Source of the DNA: Salinivirgaceae bacterium
GTDB taxonomy: Bacteria; Bacteroidota; Bacteroidia; Bacteroidales; SZUA-534
NCBI GenBank assembly: GCA_017557785.1
Contig: JAFYYA010000107.1
Coordinates: forward strand, 1 to 36,323
DNA length: 36,323 nt
Reading direction: 5' to 3'
In this document: positions 26,652-35,698 of the stretch, one piece after another
Position numbering within the stretch: position 1 is the first letter of the stretch
How the letters are laid out: each line of letters opens with the position of its first letter
The notes under the pieces: model-generated
Databases searched by the model: none
The model's input: only the letters and a program-made list of their open reading frames with translations
What the model was told of the DNA's origin: nothing
Position numbers and translations under genes: made by a program

Positions 26652-26682
26652 AAAAAAGGCGACCTACTTGGTCGCCTTTTTA
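26652..26682. terminator. Bidirectional terminator between convergent genes
   Basis: The perfect stem GGCGACC/GGTCGCC (26658-26664 and 26670-26676, loop TACTT) is flanked by an A run on the left and a T run on the right. It can therefore end both the plus-strand exporter transcript and the minus-strand DUF349 transcript. Confidence 0.88.
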
Positions 26683-26699
26683 TATTAGTAATCAGTGCG

Positions 26700-28601
26700 T
26701 TATTCGTCAATCTCGCTCAGCATACGCAGTTTTTCCTGCAATTCGCGCAAGTGGTTTTTAGCCTTGTCAATCTTGCGGTTGATGTCTTTGATAAGCGCAT
26801 CGGAATTGGCTGATTTTGAGAAGAATCCCATGTTGTTCTCGTACAAAGTGATTTCATTCTCAAGTTCGCGCATTTTCTGCACAATCTTGTTGCGTTCTGA
26901 GTATATTTTGCCTTTCGACTGCGGGTTGTTCCACGATTCGATTTTGCTTTTGTAGTTGGTCAGTTCGCGTTCGCTGGCTTCAAGTTTCAGCGATTTGTAT
27001 TGTGCGTCTATTGCTTCGCGGAAGGCTTTCTGCACCGCATCTTTCTTGCTGAGTGGCACGTGTCCGATGCTTTGCCATTCCTTTTGGATTTCCATCAGAC
27101 GGTTCAGGTTGTCAGAGTTGTCGTCGCTCTTTTCGAAATTCTTTGCGCGCTCAACAAGTTCGAGTTTCAGTTTGAGATTGGCTTCCTGCTCGCCGTCGAT
27201 GCTCGAGAAGTGTTCAGACTTGGCGGTGAAGAAGTAGTTGCAGGCTTCGCGGAAGCGCTTCCACAGCGGTTCCATTTGCTTGCGCGACACCTGTCCGATC
27301 TCTTTCCATTGTTTCTGAAGGCTGACAAACTCATCTGTTGCCTTTTTCCAGTCGGTGCTGTCTTTCAGCGCTTCGGCTTTCTCGCAGAGTTCGATTTTCT
27401 GCTGAAGATTGCTCTTCTGGCTGGCTTTTATCTCTTTATAGAATTCGCGTTTCTTGGCGAAGAAAAGGTCGCACCCGTTTTTAAACCGTTGGTAAATCTT
27501 GCTGTTTTCCTTTTTCGGGGCGTAGCCGATTGTGCGCCACATTTCCTGAATTTTGACAATGTCAGCCGATTTCTCGTCCCAATCTTTCGGCTTGTCGATG
27601 GTGAGACTGTTAATCTCATCAACACGATCGCACAGGGCTGTTTTCTGCGCCAGGTTCTGCACTTGCATGTCCTTCTGTTTCTCGAAGAATTCCTGATGCC
27701 GCTTGTTGATTATTGTGGTTGCTGCTTTGAACCGTTCCCAAACTTCTTCCTTCTGGTCGTTTGGAATAGGGCCGGTTTCGCGCCATTTGTTGTGCAATTC
27801 CTGCAATTCGCGGAAGGCCTTCAGCACCGATTCTTCAAGTACCAAAGCTTCAGCTTTTTCGCAGAGTGCCAGTTTGGCTTTCAGATTCTCTTTCAGGTCA
27901 AGGTCGCGCAGTTCCTTGTTGATTTTTATGTAGTCGTAGAATTGTTCGACAGCATGGTTGTAAGAGTCCCACAAATTTTTCAGGGCGGCTTGTGCCACAG
28001 GACCGGTTTCCTTCCACTGCTGCTGCAGATTGCGGAAATCTTGGAAAGTCTTGTTTATCGACTCTTCGGTGTTCACCAGTTTTTTTATCTCTTCAACAAT
28101 CTCAAGTTTCTTTTTGAGATTTTCTTCTTTTTCAGCGTCAAGTTTTTGGTTATAAGCGTTTTTCTTCTCGCGGAATTGTGAGTAGAGTTCCTTGAAAGTC
28201 ACTTCCTGATGCTCGTCGGCGAACTTGAAACTTTCAGGTGTGCCGTCTTGCTCAATAAATTTCTCACGAGCAATATGATAGTCGTTGCGGTATTTTTTGT
28301 AGAAGGCCGATTTAATCTCTTCCACCGCAAACACGATTGTTTCAACCGGATTGTCGTTAATCAGTTGATTGAGTTTTAGCAGAAGTTCGGGGCGGTCGTA
28401 CTTTGAGTAATCTTCAGTCGCAACCTGCTTCTGTCCGTCGAAATCCGACAAATCGGCGGCTTCTTCTGGTTCATCGGCTTCAATGTCAGCCCCATTCTCA
28501 TCAACATTTGCAGCGGTGTCGGCCGTTTCCGGCTCAGCGGCACTGCTGTTAAGAACACCTTCTTCAGGTAAATTTTGCTCGTTTAACAGTTCCTGTTCCA
28601 T
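26700..28601 (-). CDS. DUF349 repeat protein
   Basis: The 633-residue protein has an acidic, low-complexity N-terminus (about 1-65), then multiple helical repeats. Each contains a LCEKAEAL-type motif, a W-K-E/R-x-G-x-(V/I) motif (QQQWKETGPV, HNKWRETGPI, QKQWKEIGQV, QKEWQSIGHV) and an F-K/R-x-(A/G)-C/A motif. These are DUF349 repeats, found through Bacteroidota. The protein is cytoplasmic and coiled-coil rich, ending in a helical tail. Function is not established; DUF349 is also found in eukaryotic-like and bacterial RNA/ribosome-linked proteins, but I do not assign a role. It is a single-gene unit between two terminators. Confidence 0.88.
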   Translation of the reverse strand: MEQELLNEQNLPEEGVLNSSAAEPETADTAANVDENGADIEADEPEEAADLSDFDGQKQVATEDYSKYDRPELLLKLNQLINDNPVETIVFAVEEIKSAFYKKYRNDYHIAREKFIEQDGTPESFKFADEHQEVTFKELYSQFREKKNAYNQKLDAEKEENLKKKLEIVEEIKKLVNTEESINKTFQDFRNLQQQWKETGPVAQAALKNLWDSYNHAVEQFYDYIKINKELRDLDLKENLKAKLALCEKAEALVLEESVLKAFRELQELHNKWRETGPIPNDQKEEVWERFKAATTIINKRHQEFFEKQKDMQVQNLAQKTALCDRVDEINSLTIDKPKDWDEKSADIVKIQEMWRTIGYAPKKENSKIYQRFKNGCDLFFAKKREFYKEIKASQKSNLQQKIELCEKAEALKDSTDWKKATDEFVSLQKQWKEIGQVSRKQMEPLWKRFREACNYFFTAKSEHFSSIDGEQEANLKLKLELVERAKNFEKSDDNSDNLNRLMEIQKEWQSIGHVPLSKKDAVQKAFREAIDAQYKSLKLEASERELTNYKSKIESWNNPQSKGKIYSERNKIVQKMRELENEITLYENNMGFFSKSANSDALIKDINRKIDKAKNHLRELQEKLRMLSEIDE

Positions 28602-28708
28602 CTAAATAAGTGTTTATTTGACGTTTAGCGCGTGTGATGACCACACAAATAGTTACATAACAACACGAAATTAAACTAAATAGTTGAATTACGAGCATTT
28701 TCGGCCCG

Positions 28709-28745
28709 AAAAAAAAGACAGACACTTAGTGTGCCTGTCTTTTTC
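28709..28745 (-). terminator. Terminator of the GT117 operon
   Basis: A stem AAGACAG/CTGTCTT, extended by CAC/GTG past one mismatch, is bounded by A8 at 28709-28716, which reads as a U tract on the minus strand. It lies just downstream of the GT117 gene. The remaining 100 bp up to the DUF349 start should hold that gene's promoter; I found no clean TAnnTTTG there, but a small GTGTG/CACAC dyad occurs at 28632-28646. Confidence 0.8.
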
Positions 28746-28768
28746 ATTCATCAATATTGACTGTGAAT

Positions 28769-31700
28769 TTATTTCCTGCTCAATCCTTTAGCGTTTATAT
28801 TACCGCTATAGATGCCGTACATCTCAGTGAACACTTCGTTCAACTCGTTGAACAACTCAGTCTGATTGTAGGTTTGCAAAGTTTCAATAATCCACTGGGC
28901 GCTCACCATGCTCATCTGGCGCTTGTTGTCATTGGATGCGAAGAACGGCGCTGGCAGCTTGGCGTAGTAGAGCAAGTCGTTGTAGGCGGTGTGGAAGACG
29001 TTGGTGACAATCTCAGCCGCTTGCGGGTGGTTGCACTCAAACAGGGCATCGACGAACTTTGAGTCGTAGTAGGACAAGTTCACCTTCTCAATAGGCAGAA
29101 CTTCAAGGCAGCGGTTGAGCACGGCAAGGGCTGAGTCGTGTTTGCCTTCCTGCTCAAGAGCGATAGCTAGACGACCAAAATTGCCGCGCAGCTTCACAAT
29201 CTGCAGAGTGCGGCGGATGTTCTCGTCGAGATAAACCTTCGGATCACCCATGTTGCCCCAGCGGAACTTGTTCATCATCTTGTCGTAGAGCTGGTCGGTG
29301 TCGATGCGGCCAACCGATAGCATATCATATTTGGTTTTGATGGGCACCAGACGGTAGGCAAATCCTTCACACTGGAAGTAGTCGCGGATGTTGGTGTCGT
29401 TTCCGGGACCTACGGTTACAAAGTAAATCGGGCGCTCCCAATTTGAATTGGCCACAAGGTCCAGAATCATCAGGTCGTTCTTTAGGATGTAGCGCGATGC
29501 CAGGCTCCATGTCATCTCATCGACAATCAGCGCCGAATCCTGGGCTTTCACTGTGCCTGTGGCAAGCACCTTCTCCTTATCGACGGTAATTTTCAGTTTT
29601 TTGGTCGGGAAGTAGTCGATGTTTTCATTGTAGTTCGTCTTCAGACGGGTTTCGGGCTTGTCGCTAGCAATGAAATCGATAACGTCCTTCAATTCAACCG
29701 CATCTTTAATCTTATCGTAAACAGGCAGCTGGTCGCGAGTGCCGGTCTCGTACTGGTTGTGATTCATACTGAACGGCACGGGCTCGCTCTCGTAGTATTT
29801 CGACTTCATCTGGTCGATGTACCAGTCGGTAATCAGGTAGGGCAGGCAGATGACGCGCACGTCGGTGCGGACTTCTTCCACTTCCTGAATGTACCACAAG
29901 GGGAATGTGTCGTTGTCGCCGTTGGTGAAGATGATGGCGTTCGGCTCGCACGATTGCAGGTAGTTCCAGGCCACATCGTGGCAGATGTAGCGGTTGCTGC
30001 GGTCGTGGTCGTCCCAGTTTTGAGCGCACATAATGCCCGGAATGAACAGACAAACGCCCGTTGCCACAGCTGCCGACGGCACTTCCTTCGTCACTTTGTT
30101 CAGCCACTCGTAGATGGCCATCACGCCAAGGCCAATCCAAACGGCGAAAGCGTAGAACGAACCAGCATATGCATAGTCACGCTCACGCGGCTGGCGCGGA
30201 TACTGGTTCAGATAGACCACAATGGCCAAGCCGGTAAGGATGAACAGCGCCATCACAACCCAGAAGTTCTTCTTGTCGCGTTTGAGCTGATAGAAAAGAC
30301 CAATCAGGCCCAGAATCAAAGGCAGGAAGTAATACTTGTTGGTGCCACGATTATTGGCATATTCTGAAGGCAGATTGTCCTGTGGGCCAAGGCGCATCTC
30401 GTCAAGGAACTTGATGCCGCTAATCCAGTTGCCGCTCATGTTGTCGCCGTCGCCCTGAATATCGTTCTGGCGGCCCACAAAGTTCCACATGAAGTAGCGG
30501 AAGTACATGAATCCGCACTGGTAGCGAAAGAAGAAGCGCAGGTTCTCGCCGAAGGTCGGCTTAACCATTGTCTCCATCTCGCCCTGGTTGTTGCGGACCT
30601 TCACCTTGCGGCCCTTGATGTTGCCCCAGTATTTGTAGTCTTCAACGTGCTCTTGCTTGCTGCTCCACATACGCGGGAAAATGGTGCACATCTCTTTGTT
30701 GTAGTTGTACTCGATTTTCTCGTTGCCTTCAACATACTTGCCGTTCTTCTGAATCCAGTTTTTGCCGTTGCGCTTGTATGGGTCGTCAAGGTCGACAGGC
30801 GTGTTGTAGTACTGGCCATAGATGAGCGGGCTGCTGCCGTACTGCTCGCGGTTAAGGTAGCTCAAGAGCGAGTAGGCGTCTTCGGGGTCGTTCTGGTCGA
30901 TGGGCGGTGTGGCCAGCGAACGAATAACAATGGTTGCATACGAGCCGTAGCCGATGAGCAGCATAGCCACCGACAGCAAAACGGTGTTCCAGACAGGCTT
31001 GTTCTGCTTTTGGGTGTAGATGATTCCCCAGGTAAACAATCCTGCCAGCAACACAATCATAAACAGCAGACCGCTGTTGTAGCCCAGGCCGAAGCCGTTG
31101 ACAAAGATGCGGTCGAAGAAGAATCCGAGTTTAACCACACCAGGGATGATGCCCCACATCACACCGCCCAGGATGACGCACGAAACCATCAGCGCCACAA
31201 TAACGCCCTTCGGGGTGATGTTGCTGTTCTTCTTGAAATAGTAAACCAGCGCAATGGCCGGGATGGTCAGCAAGTTAAGCAGGTGGACGCCAATTGAAAT
31301 ACCGATGACGTAAGCGATGAGCACCAGCCAGCGGTTGCTGTACTTCTGGTCTGCCACGTCTTCCCATTTCAGGATAGCCCAGAACACAAAAGCCGTCAGC
31401 AGCGACGACGATGCGTAAACTTCGCCTTCGACAGCCGAGAACCAGAATGTGTCAGAGAATGTGTAGGCCAGTGAGCCAATGAAGGCGCTGCCCAAGATGG
31501 CAATCTGCCATCCGAGCGATAGTTCGTCGGCATTCTTGCGGGTCAAGCGGCGGCCCAGATGGGTGATGGTCCAGAACAGGAACAGAATGGTTCCGCCAGA
31601 TGCCAAAGCCGACATAATGTTGGCCCACAGTGCCACTTTTGTGACATCGCCACCGGCAAAGTTGCTGAAGAATCGCGTCATCAGCATAAAGAACGGTGCG

Positions 31701-31855
31701 CCAGGGGGGTGCCCCACTTCGAGTTTGTAGCCTGTGGCTATGAATTCGCCGCAATCCCAGAAGCTGGCAGTCGGCTCAATGGTTGCAATATACACCGCCG
31801 AAGCAATGGCAAATGTTATCCAACCAATAATGAGATTCAGTTTTTGAAACTTCAT
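28769..31855 (-). CDS. DUF2723 family membrane protein (GT117, protein O-mannosyltransferase-like)
   Basis: The 1028-residue protein has an N-terminal half full of membrane segments and a C-terminal soluble, probably periplasmic, half. The conserved start is present: residues 26-37 include EPTASFWDCGEF, with the acidic Asp34 and Glu37 expected in the active site of PMT-like GT-C enzymes, followed by GHPPGAPFF. The family is related to human TMEM260, an O-mannosyltransferase. In Bacteroidota it is thought to take part in protein glycosylation or lipid-linked glycan use, though the exact reaction here is not known. It starts 5 nt after the flippase stop, so the two are cotranscribed, which fits a lipid-linked sugar pathway. 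Confidence 0.9.
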   Translation of the reverse strand: MKFQKLNLIIGWITFAIASAVYIATIEPTASFWDCGEFIATGYKLEVGHPPGAPFFMLMTRFFSNFAGGDVTKVALWANIMSALASGGTILFLFWTITHLGRRLTRKNADELSLGWQIAILGSAFIGSLAYTFSDTFWFSAVEGEVYASSSLLTAFVFWAILKWEDVADQKYSNRWLVLIAYVIGISIGVHLLNLLTIPAIALVYYFKKNSNITPKGVIVALMVSCVILGGVMWGIIPGVVKLGFFFDRIFVNGFGLGYNSGLLFMIVLLAGLFTWGIIYTQKQNKPVWNTVLLSVAMLLIGYGSYATIVIRSLATPPIDQNDPEDAYSLLSYLNREQYGSSPLIYGQYYNTPVDLDDPYKRNGKNWIQKNGKYVEGNEKIEYNYNKEMCTIFPRMWSSKQEHVEDYKYWGNIKGRKVKVRNNQGEMETMVKPTFGENLRFFFRYQCGFMYFRYFMWNFVGRQNDIQGDGDNMSGNWISGIKFLDEMRLGPQDNLPSEYANNRGTNKYYFLPLILGLIGLFYQLKRDKKNFWVVMALFILTGLAIVVYLNQYPRQPRERDYAYAGSFYAFAVWIGLGVMAIYEWLNKVTKEVPSAAVATGVCLFIPGIMCAQNWDDHDRSNRYICHDVAWNYLQSCEPNAIIFTNGDNDTFPLWYIQEVEEVRTDVRVICLPYLITDWYIDQMKSKYYESEPVPFSMNHNQYETGTRDQLPVYDKIKDAVELKDVIDFIASDKPETRLKTNYNENIDYFPTKKLKITVDKEKVLATGTVKAQDSALIVDEMTWSLASRYILKNDLMILDLVANSNWERPIYFVTVGPGNDTNIRDYFQCEGFAYRLVPIKTKYDMLSVGRIDTDQLYDKMMNKFRWGNMGDPKVYLDENIRRTLQIVKLRGNFGRLAIALEQEGKHDSALAVLNRCLEVLPIEKVNLSYYDSKFVDALFECNHPQAAEIVTNVFHTAYNDLLYYAKLPAPFFASNDNKRQMSMVSAQWIIETLQTYNQTELFNELNEVFTEMYGIYSGNINAKGLSRK

Positions 31856-31860
31856 TTCTT

Positions 31861-33312
31861 TTAGATTTCAGATTTATTTATTTTCAACAATTTAACAAAA
31901 TCACCAATTCTGACTAAGCCCATCGCCACTGACAAACAGCCGGCCGCAACCAGCATCAGAGCGGCATTGGTGAGCCAGCTCATCGGCAGACGGATTGTGG
32001 CATAACCAACAACTGCAACACATAAAACGTAAGCAACAAGTTTGAATTGTGTGCGTCCGCAGAATTTGAGCCCAAAAATAGAAAAAGCAATTGCAATTTG
32101 GGCAATTGCAGTCAAACTTTGTGTTGCAAGGCTCACAACGGCGGCTCCGAGCGCTCCAAAACGCGGTATGGCCACCAGATTGGCGACAATGTTGAACACC
32201 ATTCCGCCAAAAGCCACCATATTGAGCTGCCGCAAACTGCCGTTGGCTGTGAGCAGAGTTCCATAGATGTATGTCATCGATATGGCCACAAAACCACTGA
32301 TGAGCAGTGCAAAAACCGGCGCAGACGCTGCAGCATGACTGCTGTACATCAAATCCATCACCTGTTGACGATAGAAGATGCAGGTGAGCGCACCGGCCGT
32401 CACGGGTACGGCCATTGTCACTGTCGAGAGTTTGAGCAGCCCGGCCACATTCTCGCCCTGCTTGAGCATCCGCGAGAACATCGGCAGAAGCAGATTGGCA
32501 AACAGCAGAGCGAACATGCAGCAAGCGTCCGATATGCGGAAAGCCTGCGCATAAATACCAGCCTGCAGCTTGCCGTCAGGCAGAAGGCGCTCAAGCATCA
32601 CCGAGTCGATGCGGTTGTAGAGCGACATCAGCAAGGTAAGCAGCGCAAAAGGGTAGCTCTTTTTAAGTATTTCGAGCGAGAATTTGAAATCGAATTTCGG
32701 ATGAAAGCGCCCCGAGTTGACAAGAACCAGCACAAAGGCCACAGCCGCAGTGAACAGATAAGAACCTGTCTGCGCATAAACAAACCATTCGATGCGGAAC
32801 GGACTGTCGGTGATATTACCCCACAGCAAAAGGCTGCAAATGATGATGAGCACAACGCGGTCGAGCACCGACACAATACTGTCGGTTTTGAACATCTGCA
32901 ATCCTGCAATGTTCGATCTAAAGTAAAGTATCAACGCAAGCAGGAACTGATTGAATGTCAACAGCATCAGCATATTAATCTGAGCCCTGTCATAGTGGCA
33001 GAGCCAAGCCGCCAGCATGCTTGCCGCGAAATAAACAACGCCCAGGATGAGCCTGAGTGTTAGAATATTGGAAAAATAGACATTGATGCTCGACTCGTTC
33101 TGCGATATGTGGCGGTTGTTGTAATTGGTGATGCCAAGATCGAGTAAGATGTTGAGAATGAGTGAGAAATTAAACAACGCAAAGTAGAATCCGTACTGCT
33201 CGGCACCCACAACATTCTGCACGGTGCGATCGATTCCAAAAACCCAAAATGGCTTAACCAGCAGGTTAAGGAATACTACAAGAATTAGATTCAGTATGAA
33301 TTTGCGTTTCAA
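31861..33312 (-). CDS. Wzx-type oligosaccharide flippase (MOP superfamily)
   Basis: The 483-residue protein consists of about 12-14 membrane segments with short loops. The N-terminal region (VGAEQYGFYFALFNFSLILN, LDLGITNYNNRHIS) is typical of polysaccharide-biosynthesis flippases, which move undecaprenyl- or similar lipid-linked glycans across the inner membrane. It lies between the thioredoxin-like gene (9-nt gap) and the GT117 gene (5-nt gap). That arrangement suggests it supplies a lipid-linked sugar for the GT117 enzyme, or shares housekeeping expression with it. Confidence 0.9.
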   Translation of the reverse strand: MKRKFILNLILVVFLNLLVKPFWVFGIDRTVQNVVGAEQYGFYFALFNFSLILNILLDLGITNYNNRHISQNESSINVYFSNILTLRLILGVVYFAASMLAAWLCHYDRAQINMLMLLTFNQFLLALILYFRSNIAGLQMFKTDSIVSVLDRVVLIIICSLLLWGNITDSPFRIEWFVYAQTGSYLFTAAVAFVLVLVNSGRFHPKFDFKFSLEILKKSYPFALLTLLMSLYNRIDSVMLERLLPDGKLQAGIYAQAFRISDACCMFALLFANLLLPMFSRMLKQGENVAGLLKLSTVTMAVPVTAGALTCIFYRQQVMDLMYSSHAAASAPVFALLISGFVAISMTYIYGTLLTANGSLRQLNMVAFGGMVFNIVANLVAIPRFGALGAAVVSLATQSLTAIAQIAIAFSIFGLKFCGRTQFKLVAYVLCVAVVGYATIRLPMSWLTNAALMLVAAGCLSVAMGLVRIGDFVKLLKINKSEI

Positions 33313-33321
33313 GACTTTCGC

Positions 33322-33825
33322 TTACAATTTTTTAAGCGCATCCATCAGCCTTTCGCCGCGCAGACCTACACCAACAACAGTACCGTTGCCGTCGATAAGA
33401 AAATTGGTTGGAATACTTGTAATGCCGAATTTTCTTGCAATACCGTTCCACGCTTTAAGATCCGATACATGTGTGTCCCAAACAAGACCATCATCTTCAA
33501 TGGCCTTTGCCCATTTTTCCTTATCGTTGTCGAGCGACACACTCAAAACCACAAAATCTTTTGCTTTGGCTTTTTTGAATTTTTTGCCCTTAAACTTGTT
33601 ATAGGCGGCAACCACGTTTGGATTCTCGCGGCGGCAAGGTCCGCACCACGATGCCCAGAAATCGATTAACACCACTTTGCCTTTGAACTGCGACAGGCTC
33701 ATATCATCGCCCTTGACAGTTTGCAATGTGAAATCGGGCATTTTGTCGCCTACTTTGATATTTTGTGCCTTAACGCCTGAGATGGCGAATACGGCTACTA
33801 TTGCTGCTAGAAAAAATCTTTTCAT
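33322..33825 (-). CDS. Periplasmic TlpA/ResA-like thiol-disulfide oxidoreductase
   Basis: With the ATG at 33823-33825 the product is 167 residues, starting with a signal peptide MKRFFLAAIVAVFAISGVKA cleaved before Gln21. An in-frame ATG two codons earlier (33831) is also possible. The thioredoxin fold has the active site WASWCGPCRREN (Cys61, Cys64) and the cis-proline Pro139 in SIPTNF. It has the AhpC/TSA-like front, GDKMPDFTLQTVKG. It reduces or exchanges disulfides in the periplasm. It heads a three-gene operon with the flippase and GT117 genes and is preceded by a strong promoter. Confidence 0.92.
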   Translation of the reverse strand: MKRFFLAAIVAVFAISGVKAQNIKVGDKMPDFTLQTVKGDDMSLSQFKGKVVLIDFWASWCGPCRRENPNVVAAYNKFKGKKFKKAKAKDFVVLSVSLDNDKEKWAKAIEDDGLVWDTHVSDLKAWNGIARKFGITSIPTNFLIDGNGTVVGVGLRGERLMDALKKL

Positions 33826-33849
33826 AATCATAAATCCATTAAAACAACG

Positions 33850-33881
33850 CAAAACTAAAAATGAAATTCGAAATCAACAAA
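33850..33881 (-). promoter_or_regulatory. Near-consensus Bacteroidetes promoter for the tlpA-like/flippase/GT117 operon
   Basis: On the minus strand TTTG (33878-33881) is followed after exactly 20 nt by TAGTTTTG (33850-33857), matching the -33 TTTG and -7 TAnnTTTG consensus of the primary sigma factor in Bacteroidota. Transcription should start near 33843, about 18 nt before the start codon. It is the best promoter in the window. Confidence 0.78.
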
Positions 33882-33887
33882 TTTCAA

Positions 33888-34676
33888 TCATTCCCAACCA
33901 TCGGTATCAGCTTTTTCGGGCACGAAATAATCGCCTATTTTGAAATCGATTCCAGCTTTGTGGGCCTGGCTCAGTTGGTATTTGCGCATTATACGGTAGA
34001 GCTTGCCGTCTTTCACAAAAAACGCCCCCGTCTGATGGAAGCGGAACGGCACGTCCTTTTCAACACATTGCCGCCTAAGATCGAGAATCCAGTCGTAGTG
34101 GCACGGACGCGCTTTTACCCCCGACTCACCGCCAACCGACACTTCTTCAATCGATGAGTCGAGATAGGGCAGAATATTGATTTGTTCGAGCAATGGGGCA
34201 GCAGTGATTATCTTGTGCTTTATTGGTGATGCCATAAAAATGGGCAGTCTGTAATCGGCCATTGCCTGATTCTCAATAGTGCAGCCAATCAGCACATTTG
34301 GATAACCGTCGCCCCAATCGGGTGGAATGCAGTCGGCAAAGCGGTCGATGCGTTTGGTAAAAAAGAAGAACATACAATCGCTTCGTTCGCGAATCATCCG
34401 CCAGCAATCGGGACGCCATTCGTCGGCATCTTTCAGAAAAAAATCAGATGTGAAGCAGGTAAAGACGACTTTGCCCGGTTGCAGTTTGTAAGATTTGTCG
34501 CGTTTCCGCTTGACGGGCAGGTCGAAGGCCGCTGTTTTGCGTGCAACATTGCTGCCGATTTCGCAGCCGTACATCTCGTCCTGCCGGTAGACATAGCAGA
34601 ACTTGCAGCCGGCACTGATTTTTGTGCAGCCGTGCCACGGATTCCAGTCGGCATATGTGTTCCACGAGTCGGACAT
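33888..34676 (-). CDS. DUF5131 family protein (phage Gp37/Gp68-like)
   Basis: The 262-residue protein has an N-terminal Cys motif, WNPWHGCTKISAGCKFCY (Cys17, Cys24, Cys27), followed by KLQPGKVVFTCFTSDFF, FFFFTKRIDR, NVLIGCTIENQ and EVSVGGESG. These are the signatures of DUF5131, a family often seen on phages and mobile elements. The three-Cys motif resembles a radical-SAM iron-sulfur site but with the spacing C-x6-C-x2-C, so a radical-SAM-like reaction is possible but unproved. It lies 13 nt after the YitT gene, likely cotranscribed. Confidence 0.88.
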   Translation of the reverse strand: MSDSWNTYADWNPWHGCTKISAGCKFCYVYRQDEMYGCEIGSNVARKTAAFDLPVKRKRDKSYKLQPGKVVFTCFTSDFFLKDADEWRPDCWRMIRERSDCMFFFFTKRIDRFADCIPPDWGDGYPNVLIGCTIENQAMADYRLPIFMASPIKHKIITAAPLLEQINILPYLDSSIEEVSVGGESGVKARPCHYDWILDLRRQCVEKDVPFRFHQTGAFFVKDGKLYRIMRKYQLSQAHKAGIDFKIGDYFVPEKADTDGWE

Positions 34677-34689
34677 GGCATCTTTTTCT

Positions 34690-35550
34690 CTATTTCATCA
34701 CATCAAACCCTTCGCCATAAACGCTCATCACGGCTTCTTGCGAGATGAACGCTTGCGGGTCGATTTGCTTGACAATCTTGTGAACGGCTTGAACCTGAGT
34801 CTTTTTCACTATCGAAAGTATGACTTTCATCTCTTTTTTCGAGTACCAGCCCTGACCGTCGAGAATGGTTACGCCGCGGTCAAGTTGTGAAGTGATGGCG
34901 TCGGCAATCTCGGCATAGTGCTTCGAGAAAATCATCATCTGCACCGACTGTTTGCGACCGACAAGCACAATGTCAATGCAATAGGTAAGAGTGAACATCG
35001 CCACAAAACCGTAAACCATCTTCTCGACACTATTGAAAATGAAGTACGACGAAGCCACCACCAAAGCGTCGCAGACCATTATGGCGCGACCTGGCATAAT
35101 GTCGCGGTACTTGTTGATTATCATTGCAATAATGTCGGTACCGCCCGTGCTGCCGCCTTGCATAAACACAATGCCGATGCCCAAACCGCCAATGGCGCCG
35201 CCAATCACTGTGGCCATAAACGCTTCATTGACAATCGGTTCGGTTATAACGCCGCGCAGTATGCGGACAAAAAGCGTAATCATTGCAATGCTATAGATGG
35301 TTCTAACACCGAACGACGCGCCTAAAATCTTGATGGCCAATGCCAAAAGTATGACATTGATGCCTACATACGAATATTCGACGGGGAATCCGGTAGCGTA
35401 GAAAATGGCCGATGCCATACCAGCCACGCCGCCGCTCACAACCTGCGCCGGCAAGATGAACGACGCCCAACCCAACGAGTAGATGAACAGCCCCACCGTC
35501 ATTATGGCGTATGAGCGGATTGTTTCTGAAACGGATGCTTGCATTTTCAT
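34690..35550 (-). CDS. YitT family membrane protein (DUF161 plus DUF2179)
   Basis: The 286-residue protein has five to six membrane segments in the first 190 residues, including the family motifs VSGGVAGMASAI and GGSTGGTDIIAMIINKY. A C-terminal cytoplasmic DUF2179 domain follows (about 205-286, GVTILDGQGWYSKKEMKVI). The family is widespread and possibly a transporter; no substrate is established. It follows leuS on the same strand after a terminator and has its own putative -7 box, so it is a separate unit, with DUF5131 behind it. Confidence 0.9.
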   Translation of the reverse strand: MKMQASVSETIRSYAIMTVGLFIYSLGWASFILPAQVVSGGVAGMASAIFYATGFPVEYSYVGINVILLALAIKILGASFGVRTIYSIAMITLFVRILRGVITEPIVNEAFMATVIGGAIGGLGIGIVFMQGGSTGGTDIIAMIINKYRDIMPGRAIMVCDALVVASSYFIFNSVEKMVYGFVAMFTLTYCIDIVLVGRKQSVQMMIFSKHYAEIADAITSQLDRGVTILDGQGWYSKKEMKVILSIVKKTQVQAVHKIVKQIDPQAFISQEAVMSVYGEGFDVMK

Positions 35551-35576
35551 AACAAAACATTTTTCAATAACACCTA

Positions 35577-35584
35577 CAAATTTA
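35577..35584 (-). promoter_or_regulatory. Putative -7 element for the yitT-like gene
   Basis: The minus strand reads TAAATTTG, a match to TAnnTTTG, 26 nt before the ATG. There is no clear TTTG box at the right distance upstream, so confidence is moderate. Confidence 0.42.
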
Positions 35585-35645
35585 TGGCAGAATTGGCAAA
35601 AATGGACTCGAAAAATGAATCAAAATCCGCGTCAGCATCAACCCA

Positions 35646-35677
35646 CAAAAAAAACCACCCAAAAAAATGGATGGCTT
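35646..35677 (-). terminator. Terminator of leuS
   Basis: On the minus strand AGCCATCC pairs with GGGTGGTT (8 bp, two G-U pairs, loop of about eight A/T bases), followed by a run of eight T. It lies 22 nt after the leuS stop codon. Confidence 0.8.
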
Positions 35678-35698
35678 TATTATTAGTCAGTCTGTTTA

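Noticed and set aside
27000-28181. 393-codon plus-strand frame opposite the DUF349 gene
   Set aside because: It is a Phe/Leu-rich mirror of a Lys/Glu-rich coiled-coil gene, a known artefact.
32047-33063. 338-codon plus-strand frame opposite the flippase gene
   Set aside because: It is His/Gln/Arg-rich with no domain; the opposite strand encodes a clear membrane flippase.
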